The position numbers and the translations under genes were made by a program. From assembly GCA_946807835.1 (NCBI GenBank), contig OX327691.1, forward strand, positions 14,435,688-14,499,687: a stretch of DNA of 64,000 bases, written 5' to 3'. The notes under the pieces are model-generated. The model ran no database searches and was not told the origin of the DNA. It worked only from the letters and a program-made list of their open reading frames with translations. Within the stretch, counting starts at the first letter, position 1, and each line of letters starts with the position of its first letter. This DNA comes from Ailanthus altissimus. Its lineage: Eukaryota > Streptophyta > Magnoliopsida > Sapindales > Simaroubaceae. Below are positions 11,752-23,589 of the stretch, piece by piece.

Positions 11752-14450
11752 CTACAAAAAGAAAATTCCCATGGAAGTTGATAACAAAAGCATGATAGCT
11801 TGAGCTGCTTATTTCTATTCGCTTAAAGCCTGCTAAGTTGCGGTCTTCTGGTGTTGAAAATATAGTGATTTAACAATCTTGGTTAGATAAGAATTGAGAT
11901 GAATATTAAATAGGAGAATCACAAGAAGTCTAAAACGTGTGAGACACGTATGAAGAAGTTTAAGACGTGTGGAACACAAAGGAGAAAGTAAAACGGGACT
12001 CGAAAACGCAAAGAAAGCGAAGAAAACGCAGAGGGAGCCACCAAGGCTGAGCGCCGCAACGCCCAAACTAGTAGCTCAACGCCGCAGCGCTATACACTCA
12101 ACGTCGCAGCGCCAGAAGCGACAGGGAGTTCGTATTTCAACCAGATTTTGAGTTTTGAGAAGTTTTAGACTTCCAAAATAAAATGATTCTTACTCCAATA
12201 AAAAATAGGGTTACCAGGCACTAAATAACCCATATATAAACACTTGTAAACCCTTTATTTTATATTAGGTATTAAAAGAGAGACTCTAAGAGAGTGAAAG
12301 AACTGGGTAGACACTACGTGCTTGTGTGTGTTAGGGTGGAACCATTGTTTGAGCGTTTATTGTTCGTAGTAGAGTAAGGGTACAATAAACATTAGGTCAT
12401 TTTAAAGGTTTTTCATTGAGTTTTCCTTATAAAATCTGTAGGGAATTAATAAGAGAGGTTAGGATCCTTAGATCCACTATGGACGTAGGCAATTGGCCGA
12501 ACCACGTAAGATTGTGTTGTGATCTTTTATATTCTGCTTTGCATTCTTCTTATTGTTGGGATTTGTGCTTACGTGCCATCCATTTTGTGTATAAATATTT
12601 GCTTTATGTTTATACAATTATGATTTCAATATATCACTAATTATTTTATATACAAATATGGTAAGATGCTTGTAACGTTTTAGACATTGTATGATCTGAA
12701 AGAGTTCAGATCTGATCTAAAGGAGTTTAGATCAGAACTAAGAGTTAGTAATGCTAAAATATATAAATGCTAAAAGATAGCACTGATAAGAGTTATCAGG
12801 TTATAAGAGTTAGCAAAATCTAAAGAGTTAGAGCCTTGTCTGAAATGAGACAAAGACCTAAGAATATATTAGTAATGACGTAGTTGCAATCAGTTACAAA
12901 TGGTGCTAAGAAATGTTGTTATGCAAATATGTTCTTAAACTTAATGTTCCTGATCTATCTTCACTAATGCGGGTCTGTTAGTGAAGACCTTAATAAATAT
13001 AGATCAGTGTATGTCTATATTTGGATAGTCTAGATGGTTAGTCTTAGCAGACCATGAGTTTAGTGGAAACTCGTATAGAGATACAAGTATTCAGTAAGGA
13101 CTGAATATTGAACAGACTCACAAAAATCTCCAATAGACAACCCATAAAGCCGTCAATGGAGGATCTTTCGAGTTGAGTAGTATTCGTAGTCCTTAGACCT
13201 GAGTGCCACGGTGGACTTGTTAGTGATCCACCATACTTTGGTTCCACACATGTTAGATACCTTTCATGGTCTGACCGCTGGGTGTCGCTGGGTATGGTCC
13301 GATGCTCATGGAGTCCGGTGTGTACAAATATGGGATCCATCAACTCAATTGGGTGAGTAAAATATCCTGTAACTCTAAGATTGTATTTCAGAAAGTCTTA
13401 TGGCCATAAGCAGACATATCCAAGAATTAATTTTATTCTCGAAAAAATAATATCGTAAAAGTGTTTACGGATATTATTTATTGAAATACAAATTTAGAGA
13501 TAAGTTTATGGTTGAGCACATGGAGACTTGACGGTGTTGATCTATATCTCTGCTCTTCTAGGATATTTATGATGGAAGGATTATACGAATATGTTATAAC
13601 CTCAACTTGTATGGTCTAATGCGCCGTTTTGTAATATCTGTAACATGTGTGTGGGACATTGTTCACAGACGTGTGAAATAGTTTCATATGACAAATCGAG
13701 CATGAACCTAAAGAGTCTCACAATATGAAGTGTACTCGTTGTGCACTGGGGCAGCGAATTGGATTGAACAATTGATCCAACAATTTTCAGCAAAATGAAA
13801 AATGTTTCAAGGTTCCTTTTATTATTCACTTGTCAATAATTGAAGGTAAAACATATTATTAGTTTACAAGAGTTGATAACCAATAAGAAATTGACAAGTG
13901 ACATAATCTTGCTCCATAAATAATTTACCATGTATTTACCTATTTACCTTACTTGGTAAATACATATATGGTAAATGTAAATATTCAAAATAGTTTTGAA
14001 TTATTAATATTTTACATTTTAATCAAATTATTATTATTAATTAAAATAAGTGGCAAACACCATTTACTAATGGAGAATGCACTTGTTATTAATAATAAGG
14101 AATGTTGACTACTTAGTAATTCTTAAATGATGCACTAAGGAAGTGGTAAAACCACTTAACATTAATTAAATGTCATTTACTCTCTAGAAATTGATTCAAT
14201 TGGTTGAATCAAATTGGTGATTGAAAAATATGATAGATTAATGTTTGTAATGGCAAACATGGTTAAGTGGTGGTGGAGCACTAAGAGAAATCATTCTTTG
14301 CACTTAAGAAATAATTGAAAGAGTTCAATTTGTGCAAGAAATAGTAAAATTCGTTCTAGGAGAAAGGAGAGAGAATTGAGAGCTTTTCCTAAGTGTTTTT
14401 CTCAAAGTGTTGAGAGAAAATGCAAAGGCTTACCAAGGTACAACATATAG

Positions 14451-15862
14451 TGACAGGACCCGACCCGACCTCTCCTCGAGAATCGAGGCAGATCCTGCGA
14501 TGACATGTGACTAACATACTCTTTACTCATACATATGATACAATGAGGCTACCTGCCTCAACAAAAAGTATACACATATGCTCCACTATACAAAACATAT
14601 ACAAATACACAGACTAAGACACTTATGTAGCTATGCACGTTGGCCCAACCTCAAAATGTGATGACTGTATCACACTGCACAAATTCCTGTGACAACCTGG
14701 GAAAAATAGGGAAAATAGGAAAAAGGGTGAGCTTGTGGCTCAGTGAGTGGACATAATCTAAAAATATTATATACTTTATATGTATTGTACACGTATAAAT
14801 CTGTATGATAAAATAATCATAAAACTGTATACTGAGTAATCAATAAACTTGTATTGAAAATATGAACTGTCATAAAATCTGTGCTGAAATTAAAATCATG
14901 ATATAGTACTGGAATCTGAAAGCGCAAACTATCATAAAATCTATTATCAAGCTGAATATATATAACATAACTCTGGAAACATGTACTACATATATATACT
15001 GAAAACCACACCAAACTTGTACCCGGGAAAAATCTGGTCTAACCTGGCGGAGTAACTCACGCACAGGCAGAGCGGGGGATCTAAGCTGGTCTAACCCAGC
15101 GGAATGTTACATCGCTCGGGCAGAGCAAACTAAACTGGTTTAACGCATGCGCAGAGCAACTACATTAAAGGAGAGGGTACGCACATGGTGGTTCAAAAAC
15201 TACTACAATATAATATCATGACCATAATTATTCTGAAATAATTATTTCTGTACTGAACATAATTATAAACTGTACTATAATAAATTTTAAAACATTTCTG
15301 AATATACTAAATAGTATAAATATTTTTCTGTCTAAAATAAATCATAACTAAATCTGATAACGCGTAATTAAATCATAATTAGCTGTATTAAAAACATATA
15401 AAATATATATAATTATCCACTCACCAAAGTGCGCTAATCCTGAGCTGGGTCTGGATTCTGAGATCTACCCGCTATCGGCACACCTCCTATATCATAGGGT
15501 ATAAAAATACATCATTAGTATCGATATGTATTATAAATATTAAAATCTAAATATTCTAATATCGTAAAACTATTACCCGCTAAACCACTGGGTATAATTC
15601 TGACTACCCAACTAATTTCCTATTTTCTTTCTTTTTTTTTTCTTTTCCTTCTTTTTCTTTTTCTTTTTCTTTTTCTTTCTCTTTTTCCTTCCCGTCTCTT
15701 CCTTTCCCTTTCTTTTCTTTTTCCTTTTCTTCTTCTTTTCTTTTTCTTCTTCCTTTTCTTTCTTTCGATTTTTCTTCTTTCTTTCTTTCTCTCTTCTGTT
15801 CGGCTCTGCTTCCTTTCTTCTTCTGTTTCAATTGCTTTTCTTCTTAAATGAAGAAAGCAAAA

Positions 15863-15900
<38 letters not shown>

Positions 15901-15988
15901 GGCCACCGCTTCATTTCTTCTCTCTCTCTTTTCTTTTTTTTTTTTTTTCTGCCACCAAGATTTATATATATACTACACGTGTGTTACA
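14451..15988 (-). repeat. 3' LTR of the gypsy element
   Basis: 1,538 bp, nearly identical to 20948-22491. Contains a long pyrimidine tract (about 15618-15830 on the plus strand) and an (AT)n run near 15867-15896. Length differences between the LTRs fall mostly in these tracts. Confidence 0.95.
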
Positions 15989-16002
15989 ATTCCTCCCCCT
16001 TT
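15989..16002 (-). other. Polypurine tract of the gypsy element
   Basis: Minus-strand AAAGGGGGAGGAAT abuts the start of the 3' LTR. It is the expected plus-strand primer. It overlaps the final stop of the polyprotein frame at 16001-16003. Confidence 0.85.
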
Positions 16003-19000
16003 ATAAAAATTTCGTCCTCGAAATTCGTATACCTCTCTGAAACAAATGAGGATACTGAACTCTCATCTGATCCTCTCGCTCCCATGTAGCCTCTTCCACT
16101 GCATGATTCCTCCATAGGACTTTAATTAGCGGTATAGTTTTATTACGTAGTACTTGTTAGCGATAATCTATTATCTGAACAGGTTCCTCATCATAAGTCA
16201 AGTCTGTCCTTAATTGAACTGGCTGAGTATCTAGAATGTGAGAAGGGTCAGGTATATACTTCCGCAACATAGAAACATGAAACACATCATGAATGCGTGA
16301 CAACTCAGGTGGTAATGCTAAGCGGTACGCAACCACACCAACCCTTTCTAGAATCTCATATGGCCCAATATATCTAGGACTTAGTTTTCCCTGTTTCCCA
16401 AAACAAAGCACACCCTTCCATGGTGAGATCCGTAAAAAGACTCTGTCTCCTACTGCAAACTCTAGTTGTCTACGGTGTTTATCTGCATAACTCTTCTGTC
16501 TGTCTTGAGCTGCCTTGAGTCTGTCTCTGATAATACTGACTTTCTCACTAGTGGTTTGAATAGTCTCTGGACCCAATAATTTTCTTTCTCCAACTTCATC
16601 CCAACAAATCGGAGTTCTGCATTTTCTTCCGTATAAAGCCTCATACGGTGCCATCTGAATGCTAGACTGATAACTATTATTATATGCAAACTCCATCAAT
16701 GGTAAATAATCATCCCAATTACCCTTAAGCTGCAACATACAAGCTCTGAGCATATCCTCTAAAATCTGTATAGTTCTCTCCGACTGCCCATCTGTCTGAG
16801 GATGAAAAGTTGTACTAAAGTTTAGCTTAGTGCCTAAGGCCTTCTGTAAGCTATGCCAGAATCTAGAAGTGAATCGAGGGTCTCTATCTGATACGATGGA
16901 CACTGGAGCCCCATGTAACCATACAATCTCACTCACATACAAATGAGCTAGCCTATCTAATGAGTATGAAATCTTATAAGGTAGGAAATGAGCAGACTTT
17001 GTGAGTCGATCAACAATCACCCAAACACTATCATGACCCCTTCGAGTACGAGGAAGCCCAACAACAAAGTCCATGGTGATATGTTCCCACTTCCATTCAA
17101 GAACTGGAAGTGGTTGAGATAATCCTGCTGGCCTCTGATGTTCTGCCTTAACCTGCTGACAAATCAAGCAGTGAGATACAAACTCTGCAATCTCTCTTTT
17201 CATACCTTGCCACCAGTAATGTTCTCTCAAAGTACGATACATTTTTGTGCTGCCAGGATGCATAGCATAAGCTGAGCTGTGAGCTTCTTCTAAAATCTGC
17301 TTCTTTAACTCTGAGTTATTCGGAACACAAAGCCTGTTACCCATAACTAATGTCCCATCAGCTTTCAACGTTAAATCAGTTCGCATTCCATTCTTTACTT
17401 CTTGCTTAAGTTTAACTAAATTAGGATCCTGATCTTGCACATCTCGAATCTGATCAATCAACATAGGCCTAACTTGAAAATATGCTAGAAGGACTCCAGA
17501 CTTAGCTACAGACAATTCAACCCCCATAGATCTTAATTCAACTAACAATGGAAGATAAGTCACTCTCAAATAAGCAATGGAGCTAGAAGACTTCCTGCTG
17601 AGTGCATCTGCTACCACATTTGCCTTACCCGGATGATAATCAATTGTACAATCATAATCTTTTATTAGCTCTAACCATCTTCGTTGTCTCAGATTCAAAT
17701 CTTTCTGTGTGAACAAATACTTCAAACTTTTGTGATCAGTAAAGATTTGACATGTAACACCATATAGATAATGTCTCCAAATCTTCAAGGCGAATACTAC
17801 TGCTGCTAATTCTAAATCATGGGTTGGATAATTCAACTCATGCTTCTTAAGCTGCCTAGAAGCATAAGATATCACCTTATCATGCTGCATCAATACACAA
17901 CCTAACCCCTGTCTAGAAGCATCACTGTAAATTATAAATCCTTCAGTGCCAGATGGAAGAGTGAGAACAGGAGTTAAAGTCAATCTCTTTTTAAGCTCTT
18001 GGAAACTATCTTCACATTCATCAGTCCACACAAACTTTACATTTTTTCTGGTCAACTTTGTAAGTGGTGCAGCAATTTTAGAAAAGTCTTTAACAAATCT
18101 TCGATAATAACCTGCTAGACCGAGAAAACTTCTAATTTCTGTCACACTAACTGGTCGCTCCCAATTTACTACAGCTTCAATTTTCTGAGGATCCACATAA
18201 ATTCCATCTGCTGAGATCACATGGCCCAGAAATGCAACTTTATCTAGCCAAAATTGGCATTTGCTGAACTTGGCATATAACTGTTTATTTCTCAAAATCT
18301 GTAGCACTATCTTCAAATGCTCTACATGCTCCTCTGTACTCCGTGAATACACAAGAATATCATCAATAAAAACTATAACAAATCGATCAAGATAGGGATA
18401 AAATACCCTATTCATAAGGTCCATGAATGCAGTTGAAGCATTAGTTAACCCAAATGGCATTACTAAAAACTCATAATGCCCATATCGAGTTCTGAAAGCA
18501 GTTTTAGCCACATCAGTATCTCTGATCTTTAACTGATGATACCCTGATCGTAGATCGATCTTTGAGAAAATCTTTGCACCTTGTAACTGATCAAATAAAT
18601 CATCAATGCGAGGGAGTGGATACTTGTTGCATATAGTGACTTTATTTAGCTCCCGATAATCAATGCATAGCCTCAAAGTTCCATCCTTCTTTTTAACAAA
18701 CAATACTGGTGCTCCCCATGGTGATACACTAGGTCTGATGAAACCCTTATCTACCAATTCTTGTAACTGAGTCTTCAATTCCTTTAACTCTGAGGGGGCC
18801 ATTCTGTATGGTGCTTTGGAGATAGGAGTTATGTCTGGAACCAAATCAATACCAAAAACAATCTCTCTATCTGGTGGTAAGCCTGAAAGATCTTCAGGAA
18901 ATACATCTGGAAAATCTCTTACCACTGGAATATCTTCTAATGTAACCCCATTGACTCTGGTATCAATAACATGTGCCAAATAAGTTGAACATCATTTTCT

Positions 19001-20845
19001 AAGCAACCGTTTAGCTGTCATTGCAGATATAACACATGATGGAAGAATTCGTCACTCTCCACAAAAAATAATATCAGGCTCTCCGTGTCTTCTGAATATA
19101 ACTTCCTTTCGAAAACAGTCTACAGTAGCATGGTGATTAGCTAACCAGTCCATCCCAAGTATTGCATCAAAATCATGTATAGCAAGAGGAATTAAATCTG
19201 CTACCATCTCACTACTACCCACTTTGATAACACAACCCCGAAATACATTCTCAGCCAATAATGATTCTCCAACTGGTGTGGCTACCACCAAACTACAATC
19301 TAGGGGTTTTAACATTCTATCCGCATGCACAGCAAATATATGGAAAATAAAAGAATGCGTAGAGCCCGGATCAATTAAAATATAGGCCTCTCGGCCAAAA
19401 ATAGTCAGCATACCTGTAACAACATCTGGGGTAGCCTGTGCCTCTTGCTGAGTCAAAGCAAATACACGTGCCTGGCTACGAGGTCGACCTGGTTGACCTC
19501 TCTGTGGATCTCTACTAACTCCTAAAGCTCTAGGTTGTACACCAGTACTAGAGATAGGCTCTCCTGTCTGAGATCCTCTAGGCCTCTGAATATTGCCACT
19601 GCCACCTTGAAAACCCTGAGAAGCTGTACTCCGTACTAAGTTGCTACTCTGAAGAAGATGAGGGCAATCTCTCCTCAAATGTCCAGCTTGTCCGCAATGG
19701 TAGCAACCTCTAAAACCTCTCAGACACTGTCCCTCATGACTCCTCCCACACATGGAACACTGAGGGTACCTTCTTATGCTTGCACTACTACTTAACTGGC
19801 TACCACCTCGGGGCCTCTGACTCCCTATGTTGCTTCCAACAGATGGAGGCACAATACTCTGACTAGAACTCTGTCTCTGTCCTCCTGATAGTATAGGGCT
19901 CTGACCATACCGTTGTCTACCAGAATACCCTGCATGGGATGTCTCTCCTCCAGATGCTCTACTGCTACTTGATCCACCAACTGACCAACTATGGCCTGGT
20001 CTCTGCTTGAATGACTGGGCTCTACGTGCCTCTACTAGGCTTCTCTCAACTCTCATTGCAGCCCCTACCAACTCACTGAAATCAATGTGCCCCATAGCTG
20101 TAATTGTTGTCCTGATATTGCCTCTAAGGCCCTGTTCAAACCTCTTACATTTATCCCTCTCATTCTATATTGCATAAGAAGCGAACCTCGATAACTCTAT
20201 AAAACGGTTCTCGTACTCCTCTACTGTCATCAATCCCTGTTCTAGCTCAAAGAACTTACTAGCCTGGATGTCTTGGTAAACCATAGGAAAGAATTTAACA
20301 TTAAATTCTTTACAAAAATCAGCCCAACTAATCACCCCTCCATATCTACGTGATACTGATCTCCACCAGTGGTATGCCCCACCCTCAAGTAAAAATATAG
20401 CAAAGGAAACCCTCTCGTCATCAGTACATCTCATAACATCAAATATCCGTTCTACTCTAGTCAACCATGACTCTGCATCAGCTGGCTCTGTAGTGCCTGA
20501 AAAATTCTCTGCCCCCAAACTACGAACACGCTCTATTGTGTTCTCTCTCTTAGGTGGTCCCTGTGTTTGTCTCTCCACTGCAACTGTAACTAAGTGAGCC
20601 AGTCTATCTATGGATTGCTCTAGGGCAGGTCTATCAGGCTGTCCCTGTGTAGGCTGTGTCACAGGTTGTGGTACTGGCTGAGGATGCATCTCCTCTACAA
20701 TAGGATCAGGCTGAGTTTGAGGTATGGGTACAGGGGGAACTGACTCAGCTACTTCCTCTCTAATAGATTCCTCCCTTCTATCTGATACTAAGGGAGCTCC
20801 CAGTTCAGCCACAAGTTTCGTGCGAGGTCGGCCACGTGGACGCAT
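16001..20845 (-). pseudogene. gag-pol polyprotein with four in-frame stops
   Basis: One frame runs from ATG at 20845 to TAA at 16001-16003 (about 1,615 codons) without frameshift but with four stops: TAG 20165-20167 in gag, TGA 19052-19054 and TGA 18992-18994 between protease and RT, TAA 16157-16159 at the chromodomain start. In order: gag with a WLTRVERIF segment; CCHC knuckle CYHCGQAGHLRRDC (about 19675-19715); protease LIDPGSTHSF (about 19350-19380), with Pro between Asp and Gly; RT with FIDDILVYS (about 18345-18375); RNase H (YSDAS, about 17930); integrase with an HHCC finger (about 17150-17270) and a catalytic DDE core including SDRDPRFTS; and a chromodomain with LWRNHAVEEATWERE (about 16060-16105). 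Two stops read as CAG to TAG and CGA to TGA, suggesting cytosine deamination (inference). Confidence 0.95.
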
Positions 20846-20932
20846 GATGAAAATCTATAAAATGCAACAATTCATTAATGACATCTCTAACATGCATGTA
20901 TCATGTACTAGTCTATAGAATCTAACAACCAT

Positions 20933-20944
20933 GCTCTGATACCA
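20933..20944 (-). other. Primer binding site of the gypsy element
   Basis: Minus-strand TGGTATCAGAGC, a perfect tRNA-Met-type PBS, lies three bases inside the 5' LTR boundary at 20948. Confidence 0.9.
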
Positions 20945-20947
20945 AAC

Positions 20948-22491
20948 TGACAGGACCCGACCCGACCTCTCCTCGAGAATTGAGGCAGATCCTGCGATGA
21001 CATGTGACTAACATACTCTTTACTCATACATATGATACAATGAGGCTACCTGCCTCAACAAAAAGTATACACATATGCTCCACTATACAAAACATATACA
21101 AATACACAGACTAAGACACTTATGTAGCTATGCACGTTGGCCCAACCTCAAAATGTGATGACTGTATCACACTGCACAAATTCCTGTGACAACCTGGGAA
21201 AAATAGGGAAAATAGGAAAAAGGGTGAGCTTGTGGCTCAGTGAGTGGACATAATCTGAAAATATTATATACTTTATATGTATTGTACACGTATAAATCTG
21301 TATGATAAAATAATCACAAAATTGTATACTGAATAATCAATAAACTTGTATTGAAAATATGAACTGTCATAAAATCTGTGCTGAAATTAAAATCATGACA
21401 TAGTACTGGAATCTGAAAGCGCAAACTATCATAAAATCTATTATCAAGCTGAATATATATAACATAACTCTGGAAACATGTACTACATATATATACTGAA
21501 AACCACACCAAACTTGTACCCGGGAAAAATCTGGTCTAACCTGGCGGAGTAACTCACGCACAGGCAGAGCGGGGGATCTAAGCTGGTCTAACCCAGCGGA
21601 ATGTTACATCGCTCGGGCAGAGCAAACTAAACTGGTTTAACGCATGCGCAGAGCAACTACATTAAAGGAGAGGGTACGCACATGGTGGTTCAAAAACTAC
21701 TACAATATAATATCATGACCATAATTATTCTGAAATAATTATTTCTGTACTGAACATAATTATAAACTGTACTATAATAAATTTTAAAACATTTCTGAAT
21801 ATACTAAATAGTATAAATATTTTTCTGTCTAAAATAAATCATAACTAAATCTGATAACGCGTAATTAAATCATAATTAGCTGTATTAAAAACATATAAAA
21901 TATATATAATTATCCACTCACCAAAGTGCGCTAATCCTGAGCTGGGTCTGGATTCTAAGATCTACCCGCTATCGGCACACCTCTTATATCATAGGGTGTA
22001 AAAATACATCATTAGTATCGATATGTATTATAAATATTAAAATCTAAATATTCTAATATCGTAAAACTATTACCCGCTAAACCACTGGGTATAATTCTGA
22101 CTACCCAACTAATTTCCTAAAATTTCCTATTTTCTTTCTTTTTCTTTTCTTTTCCTTCTTTTTCTTTTTCTTTCTCTTTTTCCTTCCCGTCTCTTCCTTT
22201 CCCTTTCTTTTCTTTTTCGTTTTCTTCTTCTTTTCTTTTTCTTCTTCCTTTTCTTTCTTTTCTTTTCTTTCTTTCGGTTTTTCTTTTTTCTTTCTTTCTC
22301 TCTTCTGTTCGGCTCTGCTTCCTTTCTTCTTCTGTTTCAATTGCTTTTCTTCTTAAATGAAGAAAGCAAAACAAAAAATATATATATATATATATAAAAA
22401 CGGCCACCGCTTCATTTCTTCTCTCTCTCTTTTCTTTTTCTTTTTTTTTTTCTGTCACCAAGATTTATATATATACTACACGTGTGTTACA
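20948..22491 (-). repeat. 5' LTR of the gypsy element
   Basis: 1,544 bp, partner of 14451-15988. Its outer end abuts the TATAG duplication at 22492. Confidence 0.95.
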
Positions 22492-22780
22492 TATAGAGTT
22501 GTAAAGAACTATAAAAAACACCTAATTCTTCTCATCTCTTGGTAGTAATCATTCATAAGGACAAATTATTTTAAGTGTTAAAACAATCATTTGCTGGAAA
22601 TTCAAGGCTGCCATTCTAGCTTCACAATCCCACCGGATTTAGTTGTGAACTAGAATTGTGCAAGAGAACACTTCAAGGTGAGCTCAACAAATTGAAGCTT
22701 GGAGTTCTTGAAGAATTGTAAAGCTACCTTCATATCCGGGTAGGTTATTTATTTGTTATTCATTTTATACCATGCATGAA

Positions 22781-22823
<43 letters not shown>

Positions 22824-23155
22824 TATATATGTGTTTGAATGATCATACATGTGATTACATGCTTGAGTTTGTTACATATTGTTTAATATGTATGAATACT
22901 TCCGTTGCGTATTTAATTTTTGAAATTATATACATCTATACACATCACACACACACCATATCACAATAATTATTTTGCTTGATAAACAGGTTATTCATCT
23001 GTGCAAAGAAGTTAGGGTTTTAAGTTGAACTTAAAGTTCTTCACTTCAACTTAATCTCAAATGGGAGAATGTCGTTTTCTCCCTCAACATCTATAATAGG
23101 AATTTTACAGTATAGCTACAATTCCATGAGCAGATGAAATGTGTGTTGTTGATGA

Positions 23156-23225
23156 TTATCTTTTACAATTGTAATACATAATTTGAATTTATCTTTTACA
23201 ATTATAGTACATAATTTGAATTTAG
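23156..23225. repeat. Short tandem duplication
   Basis: Two copies of a unit of about 35 bp beginning TATCTTTTACAATT and ending TAATTTGAATT. It lies in AT-rich sequence right of the solo LTR; no gene is present from 23090 to 23465. Confidence 0.6.
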
Positions 23226-23464
23226 GGTAAAAATTAATTATCGTCATCAGATTTTAACATAATTTAACCGAGTTCAAATAACTTATAAAAAAATAACTCT
23301 ACACATACAAATTATCTAAACAAACTCATTCATATAAATTAATATGTAATATTATTGAATGAGTTAATTTTTTTTAGAAGTATCGAACTATTTTGGGATG
23401 GAATGTTTTATTTTTACATCATACAAAGTGAAATAACATGATATGATTGAATTTTTTTATTAAA

Positions 23465-23572
23465 AAAAGAAGCTTTGGAGGAGAGTGATTTGAACTCATC
23501 CAATTTAATGAAGGTAAGGTACACCTCAAGTCCTTAACCACTAAGTCACAACTTGTAGTGCATACAGTATTA
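23465..23572 (-). mobile_element. tRNA-derived SINE-like fragment
   Basis: On the minus strand TGACTTAGTGGTTAAGG resembles a tRNA A box and, about 50 bases on, GAGTTCAAATCAC resembles a B box. This is the two-part internal RNA polymerase III promoter of tRNA genes and SINEs. The segment does not fold as a full tRNA (no acceptor stem). An A/T-rich tail follows on the 3' side. Confidence 0.45.
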
Positions 23573-23589
23573 TTATTTTAATCATCATT

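Larger units (their letters stand above)
14451..22491 (-). mobile_element. Ty3/gypsy chromovirus, structurally complete, coding-dead
   Basis: An 8,041-bp element with LTRs at 14451-15988 (3') and 20948-22491 (5'), TG...CA ends and a perfect 5-bp target duplication TATAG (14446-14450 and 22492-22496). PBS and PPT are both in place. Domain order on the minus strand is gag, zinc knuckle, protease, reverse transcriptase, RNase H, integrase, chromodomain, which is the Ty3/gypsy chromovirus order. The LTRs differ by roughly ten substitutions outside the simple-sequence tracts, all transitions among those I saw, so the insertion is recent. Long LTRs and the chromodomain suggest the Tekay/Del group (inference). 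Confidence 0.95.
12554..22968. mobile_element. Second-level insertion: about 2.4-kb coding-free LTR-like element
   Basis: Begins TGTTGGG and ends CACAATA. It is flanked by CTTAT (12549-12553) and ATTAT (22969-22973), a 5-bp target duplication with one mismatch. Removing it restores the host LTR to exactly the length seen in its sister at 24572-25409. Without the gypsy insertion it spans about 2.37 kb and has no coding frame. No internal terminal repeats are evident, so it is most easily read as a large solo LTR. Superfamily and orientation cannot be set. Confidence 0.7.
11852..23089 (+). mobile_element. Solo LTR (family 1), split into 11852-12553 and 22974-23089
   Basis: Begins TGTTGAAAATATAG and ends CTCCCTCAACA. 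Joining the two parts gives an LTR of about 818 bp. It aligns over its length with the reverse complement of 24572-25409, which shows that the interruption is a secondary insertion. Shared marks include a block of GCGCC/GCAGCGC words, AAACGGGACTC, a TATA-like CATATATAAACAC and the end ATTATTCNNCTGNGCAAAG. No PBS follows and no PPT precedes it. Flanks TCTGG and TCTAT match at only three of five bases, so a target duplication is not demonstrated. Confidence 0.8.

Noticed and set aside
15604..15865. Lys/Glu-rich open frames on the minus strand in the gypsy LTR (and again at 22101-22461)
   Set aside because: They are translations of the polypyrimidine/polypurine simple-sequence tract in the LTRs, with no domain or conserved start.
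11852..23094. A perfect target duplication around the outer solo LTR
   Set aside because: Flanks TCTGG and TCTAT agree at only three of five bases, so I do not claim one.
23465..23572. A functional tRNA gene
   Set aside because: A and B boxes are present, but no acceptor stem or intact cloverleaf can be drawn.
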